From: Adiantum capillus-veneris | Taxonomy: Eukaryota > Streptophyta > Polypodiopsida > Polypodiales > Pteridaceae | Length of the DNA stretch: 64,000 nt | Direction of reading: 5' to 3' | NCBI GenBank assembly: GCA_014529385.2 | Contig: CM043963.1 | Location: forward strand, 72,064,412 to 72,128,411 | Shown: in pieces, positions 1-11,077 of the stretch | Layout: the number at the start of each line of letters is the position of its first letter | Position numbering within the stretch: the first letter of the stretch is position 1 | Notes under the pieces: generated by a model | The model's input: the letters and a program-made list of their open reading frames with translations, nothing else | What the model was told of the DNA's origin: nothing | The model's database searches: none | Translations under genes and position numbers: made by a program

Positions 1-927
1 ACCTTGGTGTGAGCGCAAGGCCGCCAAGGGGTGCGCCCGCGGAAAAGAGTAGAACTCGGGTGAAGAGAAGATCCTTCTCAAACGCGATTTGCAAGCGAAA
101 GAAAACCTCAAGACCCTCAAGATCCTCATGAACCCAAGAACCCAAGACCCTCAAGAACCCAAGTTCCTCGTGAACTTAATATATGGTTTCTTATTTCATT
201 TAGATGGGACATTTAAAGATTTTTTTTTACTATGCGTGCTCAAAGATGGACTCTAATTGACCTTTTTGGATTAGCACATCTTGGACTTGAGCACTATGGT
301 TAGCATTGTGTGTGCTCAAGAAAGTATGCATCTGTTAGCCATCCACAGAGAAAACTGGTGCCAAAATGATTGCCAAGAGTGTCAGTGAAGGCGTTGTACT
401 TGTGCGTGTTTGAAAACCTAGAGAAATAAGTGTGCATGGGCTTAGAAGCCCCCCCTGTAAACCTACTGTGAGAACGCCTATGTGTCGGTGTAGACTAGGA
501 AGACGATGTCCAATTCTGTCGCGCCGGAGAGAAATATGTTGGCCGAATAGCCACCAAATCGGTCAAGGCCAATGTTGAGGCGCCAATGCAAAGCTGAAAA
601 GAAATGGTCGATGTTGCCTTTCACAGCCGGACGGAAGTGCTTGCCGATGTCGTAGTTGTCGATGCCGAGCCAATGCTGAATCGCCAAGAAGAAGGTGTCA
701 CCAAAGCTGTACCCACCGGTGTTGTGCCATTGCTGTTGGAGAAGAGCCAATAGTGCTCTCTCTTACTAATCTCATACCAATGATGAGCTGCCAAAAGTAA
801 TCTTTGAAAACGACTCTTTGTTCCCTCGCTCGCTACCAAGTGTGTGTACACTCTAGGAGAATAAAAAAATTTATTTTGCTTTTTTGTCGAGTATGTCTAT
901 GAGTGTGTGTGTGGGAACAACACCTTA
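1..927. other. unassigned left edge, no supported gene
   Basis: No recognisable gene. Positions about 104-176 hold a short imperfect tandem array built on AACCCAAGA and CCCTCAAGA words. A minus-strand frame at 478-750 (90 codons) is rich in aromatic residues but matches no family I know, and the bases just upstream in the same frame contain stops, so I do not call it a gene. The stretch may be older transposon sequence or the flank into which element A inserted. Confidence 0.4.
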
Positions 928-961
928 CACACACACACACACACACACTATGTTTCCTTAG

Positions 962-1021
<60 letters not shown>
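928..1021. repeat. AC then GT microsatellites
   Basis: An (AC)n run at about 928-949 is followed by a (GT)n run at about 966-1021, giving a potential inverted pair with a short spacer. It directly precedes the first sequence shared with the 3' end of element A. Open frames crossing these runs are repeat artefacts. Confidence 0.9.
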
Positions 1022-1022
<1 letters not shown>

Positions 1023-1280
1023 GATTCTTGCTCAATTCCACTAGCTCATGCGGCCGGCTTTCAAAAGCCAAGGCCGCAGGAACAATCCCCACTCGGGGGC
1101 AGCCTTATAATGTAAAAAAATTAAAAAATAAAATAAAATTGTTATGCAGACTACCCCCCTTGCTCGGGCACAGGAGTGGGCCGCCCCCCCTTGGCACCAC
1201 CCTCTCTCTCTCCTCCATTATCTCCCACTCTCTCTCCTCCATTATCTCCACCACCCCCTCTCGTTCGTCTGCAAGCAGCC

Positions 1281-1282
<2 letters not shown>

Positions 1283-1355
<73 letters not shown>
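1283..1355. repeat. (TC)n microsatellite in LTR A
   Basis: Uninterrupted CT/TC dinucleotide run of about 73 bases within the 5' LTR of element A. Further TC and AC runs follow at about 1460-1502, 1535-1630 and 1630-1735. The long Ser-Leu and Arg-Glu frames read across them are not genes. Confidence 0.95.
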
Positions 1356-1358
<3 letters not shown>

Positions 1359-1455
1359 CCCCACCCACCCACCCACACACACACACCCAAACATTCACAC
1401 TCACATACAACCCCCCCCCCACACACACACTCTCACCCTCTCCCCCTCTCGTTCA

Positions 1456-1505
<50 letters not shown>

Positions 1506-1593
1506 CCCCCACACACACTCTCACATACACCCACCCACACACACACACACACTCTCGCTCGCTCTCTCTCTCTCTCTCACTCTCACTCTCGCC

Positions 1594-1628
<35 letters not shown>

Positions 1629-2210
1629 CACACACACACACACACACTCATGTATACACACACACATATACGCACTTACACACACATACACACACACACA
1701 CACACACTCACAAGCACACACACACACTCACGCATACATTCAAACAAACACACGCATGCCATACGCACGCACAAGAAGAAAAGACCGAAGGAGCTCGACA
1801 TCGATGCCCAAACAACAAAGAAGAACGACAAAATCACGCGATGGCGATGACAAATCAAGAAATGACGACGAAGGCATGCCTCGACCAGCCTCGGAAGTGA
1901 CGAATGCGCTACACCGACACACTAGCAAAGCCCGCGATTCACCGGCATCTCGTCCATGATGCATCTCCGCAGTAAACATCCGTAGGGTAATCTATTTTTC
2001 CGTTTTCAAGCCAAAACCTTGTATAAAAACATTTGTATATTGCTACCTCTCTCTAGGTGATGGTCACAAAGGCCCACCTAGGAGATATCATTTTAAAATT
2101 CTCCTAAAACAAAGCAAGGGTCAACTATCTGGGACCAAGCTCCTTGCTTTATCTCTCCTAATTAGGTCCCTAACCTAATCAGATTATTCGAAACTAAGCA
2201 AGCCTGCACC

Positions 2211-2218
2211 TATAAAAG
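2211..2218 (+). promoter_or_regulatory. TATA box of LTR A
   Basis: TATAAAAG in the context ACCTATAAAAGGG, about 500 bases before the LTR end. It is a canonical plant TATA box placed where the U3 promoter of an LTR is expected. The transcription start is not determined; the long TC run at 2352-2433 would lie in the transcribed leader. Confidence 0.55.
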
Positions 2219-2349
2219 GGCACTAAGAGGTCACTATCGAGGGGGGTTCAGCACTTGAGAGGGAAGCCATGCACACACACTGACTCCAAGGGTCGCTTCT
2301 CACAAAAGTGGGGTCTCCGCACACGAATTTTTCCTAGAGAACACACTAT

Positions 2350-2351
<2 letters not shown>

Positions 2352-2433
<82 letters not shown>
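2352..2433. repeat. (TC)n microsatellite
   Basis: About 82 bases of pure TC repeat downstream of the TATA box and upstream of the primer site in the 5' LTR of element A. A pyrimidine tract here would be part of the element's RNA leader. Confidence 0.95.
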
Positions 2434-2437
<4 letters not shown>

Positions 2438-2718
2438 CGGTCTCCACCTCGTCGAAACGAAGGTTTCTGTAAATACCACCTTGCATTAAGTTTGCCCTCA
2501 CATCTTGAGGGGTTTTCATTATCTACGTCTACATATTCGTCTCTCTCTCTCTCTCTCTCTGTGCAGTGTGTTGTGATTAGTGTTATTTTGCACCGCTGTT
2601 GTTTGCATCCTAGCCACTCAAAGCTAGGTGGTGTACCCTATTCACTCCCTGTGACGAGTTTGGCGTGCACGGTGAATAGGGTGGCGTTGGGGTTCATTTT
2701 GCGTTGGCGCTCGTCATT

Positions 2719-2734
2719 TGGTGCCCCCATTGAG
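2719..2734 (+). promoter_or_regulatory. primer-binding site of element A
   Basis: TGGTGCCCCCATTGAG starts two bases after the LTR terminal CA. Elements B and F carry TGGC(A/G)CCCCCACGGAG at the same place, so this is the diverged equivalent. The priming tRNA was not identified. Confidence 0.55.
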
Positions 2735-4096
2735 GAGGACTTCTTGATAACCTTAAGTTTAGAATGCTGAAAACGATGCATGTCGTTGACCATGGACGAG
2801 TGGCTGCGAGAATTCTCTAATTGGAGAATGGAGGAGGAAGAAATTGAAGAAGCATTGACCGCCTTCATCGAAGTGCTGCTATGGAAATACACCGTCGTCA
2901 ACACTCGAGAAGTAAGTTCCCCGTCTCGCATCTCTCACTTTAACCGTAAATCAAGAGCCACCAGAGGGAGGGCTGCAGGCTGCTCTCATTGCCGTCACCC
3001 ACCGCACTCCATCAATGAGTGCCATCAATGGAGGTAAAGGAGAAGCAAAAATCCTCTACATTGACATCCACTGGAAAGAGATCATCCATATTAAGGAAGG
3101 AAAGAGGTTGGTAAAGCCTCTCTTCCCAAAGGAATGTGGAAGTAAAGGTATAGCCTCTGCTCTTAAGTGGCCCAAAGGGGCTTCTCGTGCCAAAGGAAAA
3201 GGAGGGATAGGCCAATCCTAAATCACATGACCCCCAAGGAAGGAGAAACACCTGGCCACGCGAGTGCTTCGATTTTGGAAAGCAGAATCGTGCCTAGGAT
3301 GCAAAAAAAAAGGTCATCCAAAGCAAAGTTGCGAAAGATCGCATATCGATTTGCGGCACGCATGTGAGTGTTGCTAGTTTACTTCGACAACCCCGAAGTA
3401 GAGGTGGTAAGGAGGTTCCAATGCCCTAGAGAGGAGTGGTTTGGCTACTGTCCTCACTGTTTTGGAGGGTGGGTAAAGGGCCTTCCTCCTCTCCTTGTAC
3501 AACTCATCCTGAAGAAACTGTCTACCACCACGGGTGAAACCCAGTGGGCCAGAGATGAGCTGCAATTAAATGGTGTGGAATTCATGCAACGATCCGATTA
3601 CGGTAACTACTTGCAATTGTTGCTAGCTAAAAGGCTAGGAGTGGTCAAACACGTTGTAATCACTCCATACGTTCTGAGCAATGAAGAGAAGGTGGAGCCT
3701 ATGAAGGGTGATGACCTCCTGTGGATGTGCCGACTTGTCAACACCGACATGGTAAGGGTATAAGTGATATACCTACACTCTGTGCATCATGGCTAACGGA
3801 CCGACCGGATTTTCATTTAGGTTTTTGCAACACATGCACGTAAATATATATGTAGACAGGAAGATCTTTTATCAGCAGAAGATTTTGTATCTATTTGGTG
3901 CTGCGATGCTAGGAGAGATGCTTAGCTCCCCAAACCCCATTATCCTCCCCGTGTTGGATCACCATCACTCCTTCAATGTTTCCATTTTCATCCTGTTTTA
4001 ATCTATCCACCCAGCCTTGTAAGAAAGCGGTTATAAGCGGCTAAGTCATTTGTGTTTAAGAGGAAAAAAAAAAGAGTTTAAAAATTGTGTTTTGCA
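2735..4096 (+). other. leader region of element A with degraded frames
   Basis: This 1.3-kb leader between primer site and gag holds one longer open frame (3368-3763, 131 codons, no recognised domain) and a short conserved module (listed separately at 3789-4001). Codons 1-85 of another frame at 2780-3037 contain an acidic Glu-rich stretch but no known motif. I see no gag or pol homology here. It is best read as an untranslated or weakly coding leader of a Tat-like element. Confidence 0.45.
3789..4001 (+). CDS. conserved leader mini-ORF of element A
   Basis: A 70-codon frame ending in TAA just upstream of gag. Its core (alternating hydrophobic residues around RKIFYQQKILYLFG, then a Pro-Ile patch and NSFNVSIF) matches the leader frames of element B (10835-11077, minus) and element F (49953-50171). 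A has HVNIYVDRKIF where B has QINVHVSRKIF. Preservation of amino-acid pattern in three copies from at least two diverged families suggests selection on a small protein or on the gag N-terminus. No family name is known to me; the alternating pattern predicts beta strands. Confidence 0.45.
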   Translation: MANGPTGFSFRFLQHMHVNIYVDRKIFYQQKILYLFGAAMLGEMLSSPNPIILPVLDHHHSFNVSIFILF

Positions 4097-4266
4097 ATGG
4101 AAAATGTTTCTTTCCCAACCTTCGGGGGTAAGGTGGGGGAGGATGCTTTGGATTTCCTAGATAATCTTGAAATAGCATGTGTTGTCTCTGGAAGGGATGA
4201 CGATGCTTTGTGTTTGCATATTTTTCCATTGTTAATGAAAGTGGAAGCAAGATCATGGTACAACGC
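4097..4266 (+). pseudogene. gag N-terminus of element A (split by element B)
   Basis: Begins MENVSFPTFGGKVGEDALDF, the usual start of a plant Gypsy gag core, and runs to VEARSWYNA, the motif before the central gag helix bundle. The ATG at 4097 is chosen because the equivalent ATG opens gag in F (50274) and B (10733, minus). Coding stops at 4266 where the LTR of element B begins; the gag resumes after 13003. The frames on the two sides differ by one base, so gag A was already shifted or has since lost a base. Confidence 0.75.
4263..4266. repeat. target-site duplication, left copy (element B)
   Basis: ACGC immediately left of the TGTGAGC terminus of element B. The same four bases follow the ACA terminus at 13003-13006. 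Removing B plus one copy rejoins the two halves of gag A. Confidence 0.7.
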
Positions 4267-5358
4267 TGTGAGCGGGATGGAAACACACACAACGCCTCTA
4301 TAATGACCCGACACACACTCTTGGGATAATACACACACACACACACACTATGGGGCACCACTCGACTTACACAACCCACCTGGCCGAGACAGGGAACACA
4401 CCGATGGAGTGAGAGGAGAGAGACTATCCACTTGCCCACTCCACACAGAGACACACACACACACACACCCAAAAAACTCAGCTCAAAAGAGGAGAATCTC
4501 TGATGTTTAGATACAATAGAGCTTGGGCCAACACCAATGGGGCAAATAGCTCACATAGTATGGGTAGAATAAGCCAGATACAATCACAAACTGGAGCAGA
4601 AGCTTCGCTCATAGGAGAAACTTACACAGCCAAAATAGTAGAAAAAAGTGAGGAATTTGGTAAAATAGACAGCGCCATCGCGTCCGGAACGGCCCAAAAC
4701 CCCAGTCTACAATGTCAAAGTGCTCAAATCTGACCTCGGTTGTTCCTCCTCTTTTCTCCACTCTTTTTCTAGTCTTCTCTCTGTTTTTTCAGTTCCCACA
4801 CTTAGCTTTATTAGTTGGACACCCTTGGCCTTTTAGATGACCTCAAACAGACCCCGAACAGGCCAAAAATTGACCTCGCAGTGCATAGTTGTCACCCTGC
4901 TGCATCCATCCACACACCTGGCACTCAACTTTTTCCAATAATGCATCCCGCCACCACGTGAACTGGCCCCAAAATATGGTCCTCATGATGACCTTTTTGC
5001 ATAATTATCACAAGAAAACACCCACGTTGTGTCCGTACTTATCCGCGTGCAAGTATTGACCCCGTTCGACCTCTTGACGCCACTAGATGCCATCTGACGC
5101 ACCTGCTTACCTTATGTCGTCGACCCGCGGATAGCTTCCTTGAGAATTTTTACGCGCTACCAACTCCTCATTATTATAGAAAAAACACACTGGTACTGGT
5201 GACGATAAAAATCGATGCACTATGTACACCTTGTCCTATCTGTACACATGTGGGCCCCACGTAACCACCTGGCTTTGGAAAATGGGAAATCCTTTATTTG
5301 ATGCACCATGCATGTGTATATACATATGCGCAATCCCTTGCTCCAAAAACTCCTGACA
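4267..5358 (-). repeat. 3' LTR of element B
   Basis: 1092 bases, terminal TG...CA. It is closely similar to 11823-13002 apart from a much shorter AC run (about 4331-4348) and loss of a roughly 50-base piece that the other LTR keeps at about 12330-12385. The LTR of element F (59147-60277) is the same family in opposite orientation. Confidence 0.9.
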
Positions 5359-5386
5359 TAATTTGCCCATTCCCTAGCCTGCTAGA

Positions 5387-6040
5387 TCATTCATGATCAG
5401 CAGCAGCAAAAAGCGATATGAGACTCGCAGCGTCACAAGTCTCCTCATCCCTCACAAACATTCCTTGCTCCACAGACAGCTCATCTTGCTCCACCATCAT
5501 CAACCTGGCATGATATAATTTAAGATGCCATCCATTTACCCTTGACTTATGTAGAATCCCATCCAGGTTAGCGAACTGATAAGTACCATTCGGAAAACAC
5601 TCCACTACCTTGAAAGGGCCTTCCCACTTAATTTGAAACTTCTTTTGGAAGGTGTTGTCCAGCTTACTGTTGTAGCGCAAAACCAAGTCATGCTTCTTGA
5701 TACCCTTACTTTTGAACTTTTCATTTATCCTTGCCAAAGCTTTATCCTGCATCTGCCCATAATGTTCCAATGCACTCATCCTGTCCAGCTGAACCTCTTG
5801 TAACTGTAAGAGCCTCTCTTTGAATGTATCACTAGGCGGCCCAAGCAACTTTTCTAGCATCTTTACTGCAGGCAACTCTACCTCGACAGGCAATAGTGCT
5901 TCCTTTCCATATACCAAATGAAATGGAGTAAACCTTGTACCTGTCTTCACCGAAGTACGGTAAGCCCATAACGCACTAGGCAATTCCAAATCCCAATTCT
6001 TTCCTTGGTGCTCTGTCATCTTCGAAAGAATTTGTACCAA
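5387..6040 (-). pseudogene. integrase C-terminal part, element B
   Basis: 217 codons. The first residues are the end of the integrase core, followed by the alanine/tyrosine-rich helix (SALWAYRTSVKTGTRFTPF), the YGKEALLP motif and a C-terminal beta-barrel-like segment ending WEGPFKVVECF. This part binds DNA ends. It is separated from the upstream integrase frame (ending at 6105) by a frameshift that removes the catalytic Glu region from the continuous frame. It ends 29 bases before the 3' LTR, as expected for the last pol domain. The same segment in F is at 58390-59118. Confidence 0.85.
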
Positions 6041-6104
6041 CTCACCATTGAATCTTTCATTTAAGCCATTACACTGCGGGTAATAAGGAGTTGTATGCTG
6101 ATGC

Positions 6105-7871
6105 CTAATCTTTATCTTCGCACATAAAAAATCTAGTAGTTGGCTCTAAATCCTGGCCCCTTATCTGAAAGTAGCTCCAATGGAACCCCAAACTTAAAAC
6201 ATATTTCATTGTACACAATTTTGCAACATCCTTTGCAGTGATTTGTTTTACTGCTATAGCCTCTGCCCATCTAGAGAGATAGTCCACTGCAGTCAAAATA
6301 TAGCTTTTCCCCGTGCTTGTGATATTTAACGGGCCTATTGCATCAATCCCCGACTTTTCAAACACATCAAACGCCATAATGGTTTTTCGTAACTCTGGCT
6401 TCAACACTCTCTTCCCAAATGCTTGACACCTATTGCAAGACCTACACCAATGGTGAACATCCTTGTGCAAACTAGGCCAAACATACCCTTCTCGCAAGAT
6501 CTTATGCAAGGTGATCTTTAGAGCAAAATGTCCGCCACATGCACCTTCATGATTCTCTTCCAACACTCTGTAAAGCTCCTCCCGCCAAGGTACACGTCTC
6601 AACACGAGATCAGCCCCTTTCATGTATAAGACATCACCAATCAATTTGTACCTGGATGCTCTACGCACAAAACCATACTTCTTAGACTTCGGAATGTCCT
6701 TTGGAATGATTCCTGTTAACAAAAACTCCTCTTCTTGAGCCAAACTTTCCCGACCATGATAAAGAGATAAACTGGTCCTCAACACAAATAGCTCCCCAAT
6801 CATGCTTTGAGCTGCTTCATGTGCTTCTCCATTTAGAGCACGTTCAATGTGTCTGATGCTCCATGCTTCAAACTTTTTTAACAGGCCTTTAATTCTGAAA
6901 CACATTTCCTTCAATGAGGTGTTCTTACTCTTCCACACACCCAGCACTTGCTTCACAACTAACAAGGCATCACCTTTTATGCTCAACCTTCTAACCCCAT
7001 ACTTCAAACAAATGTGTAAGCCAGATTCCAATGTACCATATTCAGCCTCATTGTTACTATGTGCATCCAATTTGAACCCTCTCTTGCATACTAACTTCCC
7101 CTCTAGATCATAAAGTGTTATAACCCCTGAAGCTGCATCATGTCTCTTTCTGTATGAGCCATCAAAGAACAAAACATGTGCATTGCTGATCTGTGGCACT
7201 TCTTCAACTATCCTTCTCACCACCTCTTCCTTAACAAGAAGGGGATTCTCCTTGTAAGTCAACAAATCAGCTAGGGTAGCCCTTGTACTGTCTTCCACTA
7301 GGAAAGAGAACTCAACCTCTTGCAGCTCAATTACCCATTTCTTCACCACATTTGACATGTTAGTGCCATTAATTAACTGTGGCAAAAAAGCATAACTCGT
7401 CAAGAAAACAAAAGGTCGTGGTAGCAAGTAATGACGAAATCGTTGACAAGCAAATATTACACTGGCCATCACTAGCTCTACTTCCGAGAATTTTCTTTCT
7501 GCTACCAACTTCACTCGGCTTGCACAATACACTGGCCTCATATAATGGCTGCCCTTCCCCTTTTGCAATAGCAGGGCTCCAATGGCATCATCCCCTATTG
7601 ATGGATTTACATAAAAAACTTTCTCCCAATCAGGAGCCTGCATGGCTGACAGACCCCCTAACACCTCTTTCCCCTTTTGAAACACTTCTTCACACTTGTC
7701 ATCCCATTGCAATGGATCATGCTTTGCCCCTTGTTGTAATGGATAAAGGAGCTGTGAAGACAATGGAATAAACCGTGCCATGTACTTCACTTTGCGTATA
7801 AAGGTTGCTAATTGCTTTGTACTCGTAGGTGATGGAAGAAGAATAATAGACTTAACCAGCCTCAATGCCAT
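6105..7871 (-). pseudogene. RT thumb, RNase H, archaeal-type RNase H and integrase N-part, element B
   Basis: 588 codons. Residues about 1-75 are the RT connection. Residues 80-200 are the RT-linked RNase H, where the usual catalytic Asp context reads YVNPS, so this domain looks inactive. Residues 232-362 are a second, archaeal-type RNase H with FFDGSYRK (D238), NNEAEY and GDALLVV, which is expected to supply the activity in Tat elements. Residues 440-482 are the integrase H2C2 zinc module (His-His, then CRSCNRC). Residues 500-570 begin the integrase core (IDAIGP), and the frame then shifts before the second catalytic Asp. A frameshift also separates it from the RT frame upstream. Confidence 0.9.
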
Positions 7872-8781
7872 TTTCTGACACCATATGGCCCAATAACTTC
7901 ACCCTTGGCTGTGCTAAATGAAATCTCTTTGGATTTAGTTGTCCTCCACATTCATCATATCGAGCCAATACCATCTGCAAATTCTCATAGTGTTCAACTC
8001 TACTGCTGTAGACACAGAGGTCATCCATAAAAGCTTTAACACAACTACCAATGAATGGTTTCAATGCCCAATTTGCTCTCTCTTGATAGAAAGATGGTCC
8101 ATTTGACAACCCAAATGGCAATATCATGTAGCAATAACAGCCCCATGGCGTAATAAAAGTTGTCTTTGTGCGGTCTTTCAAAGCAATCTTCAATTGAAAA
8201 TAGCCTGAAAAACCATCACACACACTGTACCTCTCATAACCTGCCACTGAATCCAAGATCTGATCGATGAATGGAAGAGGATATGGGTTCTTCTTAGTGG
8301 GTGCATTTAAGGGTTTAAAATCTACACAAATCCTCCACTTTCCATCCTTCTTTGGACTGACTACTACTGGACTCACCCATTCTGTGGTCTCCACAGGAAC
8401 TATGAACCCTGCCTTCAATAACTTGTCCACCTCTTCCCTCAAGGCTTCCATTTGTGCTTGACCCATCCTTCTTAACCTTTGCCGCACTGGCTTAGCACGC
8501 TCTTTCAGCTCTATATGAATCTCTTCGCCTTTGAACCCTCTAATCTCTTCATATGAAGTAATGAACAAATCAGGAAAACTAGCCAGCATGTGCAAATATA
8601 TCTCCTTCTCCATAGTTGAGAGGTCTCCACTGATCATTTGTGTCATCAATTCCTTCTTCCTTGACAATTCAACCTTGGTTTGCATCAGCCCTTCAATCAC
8701 TTCATAAGGCCCTTCACTTTCATCTTCAACTTCATTTGCGAATGCAACTAAACCAGATTCCTGGATTCCTTTGTCCATCAA
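7852..8781 (-). pseudogene. reverse transcriptase, element B
   Basis: 309 codons carrying a nearly complete RT palm: WVSPVVVSPKKDGKWRICVD (about 135-154), motif A with CDGFSGY (D189), motif B with LPFGLSNGPSFYQE (about 221-234) and the catalytic FMDDL (251-255). It copies element RNA into DNA. The FMDD form of the usual YxDD box is shared with F. The frame ends at the RT connection where a one-base shift leads into 7871. The N-terminal 80 residues are an acidic linker from the protease. Confidence 0.9.
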
Positions 8782-8841
8782 AAGGACGCAACATCAGCAT
8801 CCTCATCACTGCTGGTAGTGCTATCACTATCCTCATCAGTC

Positions 8842-9952
8842 TCACTGTGGAATAGTTTTCATCACTAAACTCATCTTCATCTTCATAAAGCTCCTCCAAT
8901 CGTTTCCTTTTGTCCACATTATATAGCTTCTTGGCACCTGTCTTTCCATAGAGGCTAATCGTACCACGTCGCCAATCTTGAACAGCTCCGCTCCCACTGC
9001 ATGTAACCATGGTCTGCCCAATATAATAGGATATGCTCCCAACCCCGCTGTCATCACATGAAAATCAACCACTGACTTTTGCATCATATGCCTCCACTTC
9101 TAAGCTCTTTACAACACCCAAGCATTTTACTTTCTGATGGTTTGCCAATCTGATCCGGAAGCCTGACACCCCAGTCACTGTAAGACCCATCTTCTCAATG
9201 CAAGAGTGTGTTATGACACATATTTGGGCTCCGCCATCCACATAACCTTGTCCCAGATTTTTTCTTTTATGCCACACATCTACTATTGGACAAATGTCTG
9301 GTAGCTTGTCCATTGCCAACACCTTTACTGAACCTCTCTCTGGCTCTTTCTCCATTGGGTTAACCATCCTCTTCCACTGTCGCTTTAGCTTAGGCACCAT
9401 CTCTATAAGCTTCCCAAAAGTAACATTTTCCTTCCTGCTTGTTAGATCCTCCTTCAAGTCATAGCTTAACTGCCCATCCCCTTGTGGAAAATCTGAAACA
9501 TGAAACTTGCGACGAGCCCTCCTTTTCCTCTTGGCCTTGACATCCTCGCCTTCATGGCTCTTTCCCTTCTTCTTACTAGGACCTAGGGCACTTCTTCCTT
9601 CCTTTTCCTTTGTGGTCCTCTTCCCAATAGGCATTACTAATGTATCCTCTAGCTTTGATGCCTTCTCCAAGGTGACTACACTGATCACTTTTGTCTTTCC
9701 CTTTTCCTCATGAGTTAACCCACTGGTTCCTTCTTCTCCCTTAATTTCAATGCCATAATAATTTGACCTAGCTAGCACCTCTCTTGGCAATGGATACATG
9801 TATCCCCCCATCCTTGGTGGCTTTATCACATTGCGGGCTGATGTGTCCCAACTCTCCACAATTATAGCATGTGGGCGTTTGCCTCCAGAACCTACCATTT
9901 CTTTGTCCAACACCATTCCTAGGCCTTTCTTCACCTCTTGGATGATTTGCAA
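8842..9952 (-). pseudogene. gag C-terminus and aspartic protease, element B
   Basis: Two overlapping frames. 9952-9065 carries a long Lys/Glu-rich linker and the protease active site VDGGAQICVI with DGG in place of the classical DSG/DTG, then is shifted; 9087-8842 continues the protease through VVDFHV and the ILGRPWL flap-side motif. DGG is shared by elements A and F, so it is a feature of this group rather than a random hit. The frameshift near 9070-9085 disables the continuous reading. A basic stretch (KAKRKRRARRK) lies in the linker. Confidence 0.8.
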
Positions 9953-10733
9953 ACCTCCCTTGACCTCGATTATTTCCCACTTGACCTAGCAGGTTGAGGC
10001 TGAGATTCTTCATTAAATCTACCACTTGCCTCATGTCTTGCCTTAGCCCATCATCTTGCACTGCTGTAGTGACCACTGCTGGCATAACCTAAGGAGTAAC
10101 AGAAACCACTGGTTCATGATGAACTCCTGGCTTGTGACCTTGTAAAGAGTCCATAGGCTGAAATTCAGACCTCAGGGGCAAAGACTCCACCCCTAACTGG
10201 CTCATTTTCCTCAGCTTCCACTCTTTGTTCCTTGCCACTTCCAATGCATCTTCATATGTCCTAGCCTTCTTTAGCTCCACTCTCCAACGTATATTCTCCC
10301 AAAGACCAGCCAAAAACCTGTCCTTCTTCATCATGTCAGGCGGGGGTACTTGTGGTGCTAAAGCCTTGCACATCTGCTCCCATGCCAATGAAAACTTACG
10401 TATGTACGCATCTACCGGCTCACCTTCCTTTTGCACCAAACCTTGTACTTCTTGCCACCCTTTTTCAGGATCTTCTATCTTCACAAACTCCACTTCCAAT
10501 CCATGCCGTAGATTGTCCCAACTCAACCTTATAGGTGGATCAGCTACACGCAACTCCTCTTCAAATGCTTTGGACCAACCTCATGCATCACTCTTCAAAC
10601 AAATTTGGAGAAGACATAACATTTGCGCCGGGTCATGAATCTGGTTGCTAATACAAGCAACCTCCATCTTTTCCAAAACGTCTTCCACATCTTCATCACT
10701 TCTTCCATGAAACTCCGGATAAGAGAAAGCCAT
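9768..10733 (-). pseudogene. gag of element B with zinc knuckle
   Basis: One frame from ATG at 10733 (MAFSYPEFHGRSDEDVED) to 9768, broken only by TGA at 10581-10583 and TAG at 10089-10091. It contains the plant retrotransposon gag core (LSWDNLRHGLEVEFVK, then QKEGEPVDAYIRKFSL) and a CCHC zinc knuckle CYNCGELGHISPQC near the end, which packages element RNA. A frameshift after the knuckle separates it from the protease frame. Element F keeps gag and protease in a single frame (50274-51978). Confidence 0.85.
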
Positions 10734-10834
10734 GGCTAGCCAAGTTATGATGCTTTGAGAACCCCTTCGAACACATGCAAGAACCCAAAACTTTTGACTA
10801 ACTCAATTCCCAGAAACTCCAATGGAGCTCAACT

Positions 10835-11077
10835 TTACATAAGGAAAAACACATGCACATCAAATGAGTTTTCATAGTTAATCATCGGAATTGGCAACAG
10901 GCAAAGGAGATTCAGGATCTCTCTTAATCTTCTTGGCCCGAACATAAAGACTATGCGCTGCTGGAAAAAAATCTTCCTGGACACATGAACATTTATCTGG
11001 ATTCTCTGAGTTAAATGAAAAGGAGTGAATTGAGGGCCATTTTGATCATCCATTAAAGTCAACCATGCAGCTCCCAA
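10835..11077 (-). CDS. conserved leader mini-ORF of element B
   Basis: 80 codons upstream of gag. The core after MDDQNGPQFTPFHLTQ (INVHVSRKIFFQQRIVFMFG, a Pro-Ile patch, NSFDVHVFF) matches leader frames of A (3789-4001) and F (49953-50171). B and F are nearly identical here while A is clearly diverged at the DNA level but keeps the residues. The frame can be extended upstream on the same strand, so the start is uncertain. Function unknown. Confidence 0.45.
   Translation of the reverse strand: MGAAWLTLMDDQNGPQFTPFHLTQRIQINVHVSRKIFFQQRIVFMFGPRRLREILNLLCLLPIPMINYENSFDVHVFFLM

Larger units (their letters stand above)
1045..2716 (+). repeat. 5' LTR of Gypsy element A (left border approximate)
   Basis: The right border is set by a terminal CA at 2715-2716 immediately before a primer-binding-like site. 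The left border is approximate: sequence from about 1055 (GGCTTT, then a CCCCACTCGGG word and a CCTTATAATG word) is shared with 43823-43875 at the other end of element A. Between them both copies carry long TC and AC runs. A TATA box lies at 2211-2218. The distal part of this LTR (about 1960-2716) has no counterpart after 44590, so the 3' copy looks truncated or rearranged. Confidence 0.5.

Noticed and set aside
478-750. Minus-strand 90-codon frame as a host gene fragment
   Set aside because: No family match I can defend, no continuation upstream in phase, and no splice context; kept only as part of unassigned sequence.
1028-1959. Long open frames of Ser-Leu, His-Thr or Arg-Glu repeats on both strands
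   Set aside because: They are translations of TC and AC microsatellites in all frames and have no codon or domain signal. The same applies to 43883-44446.
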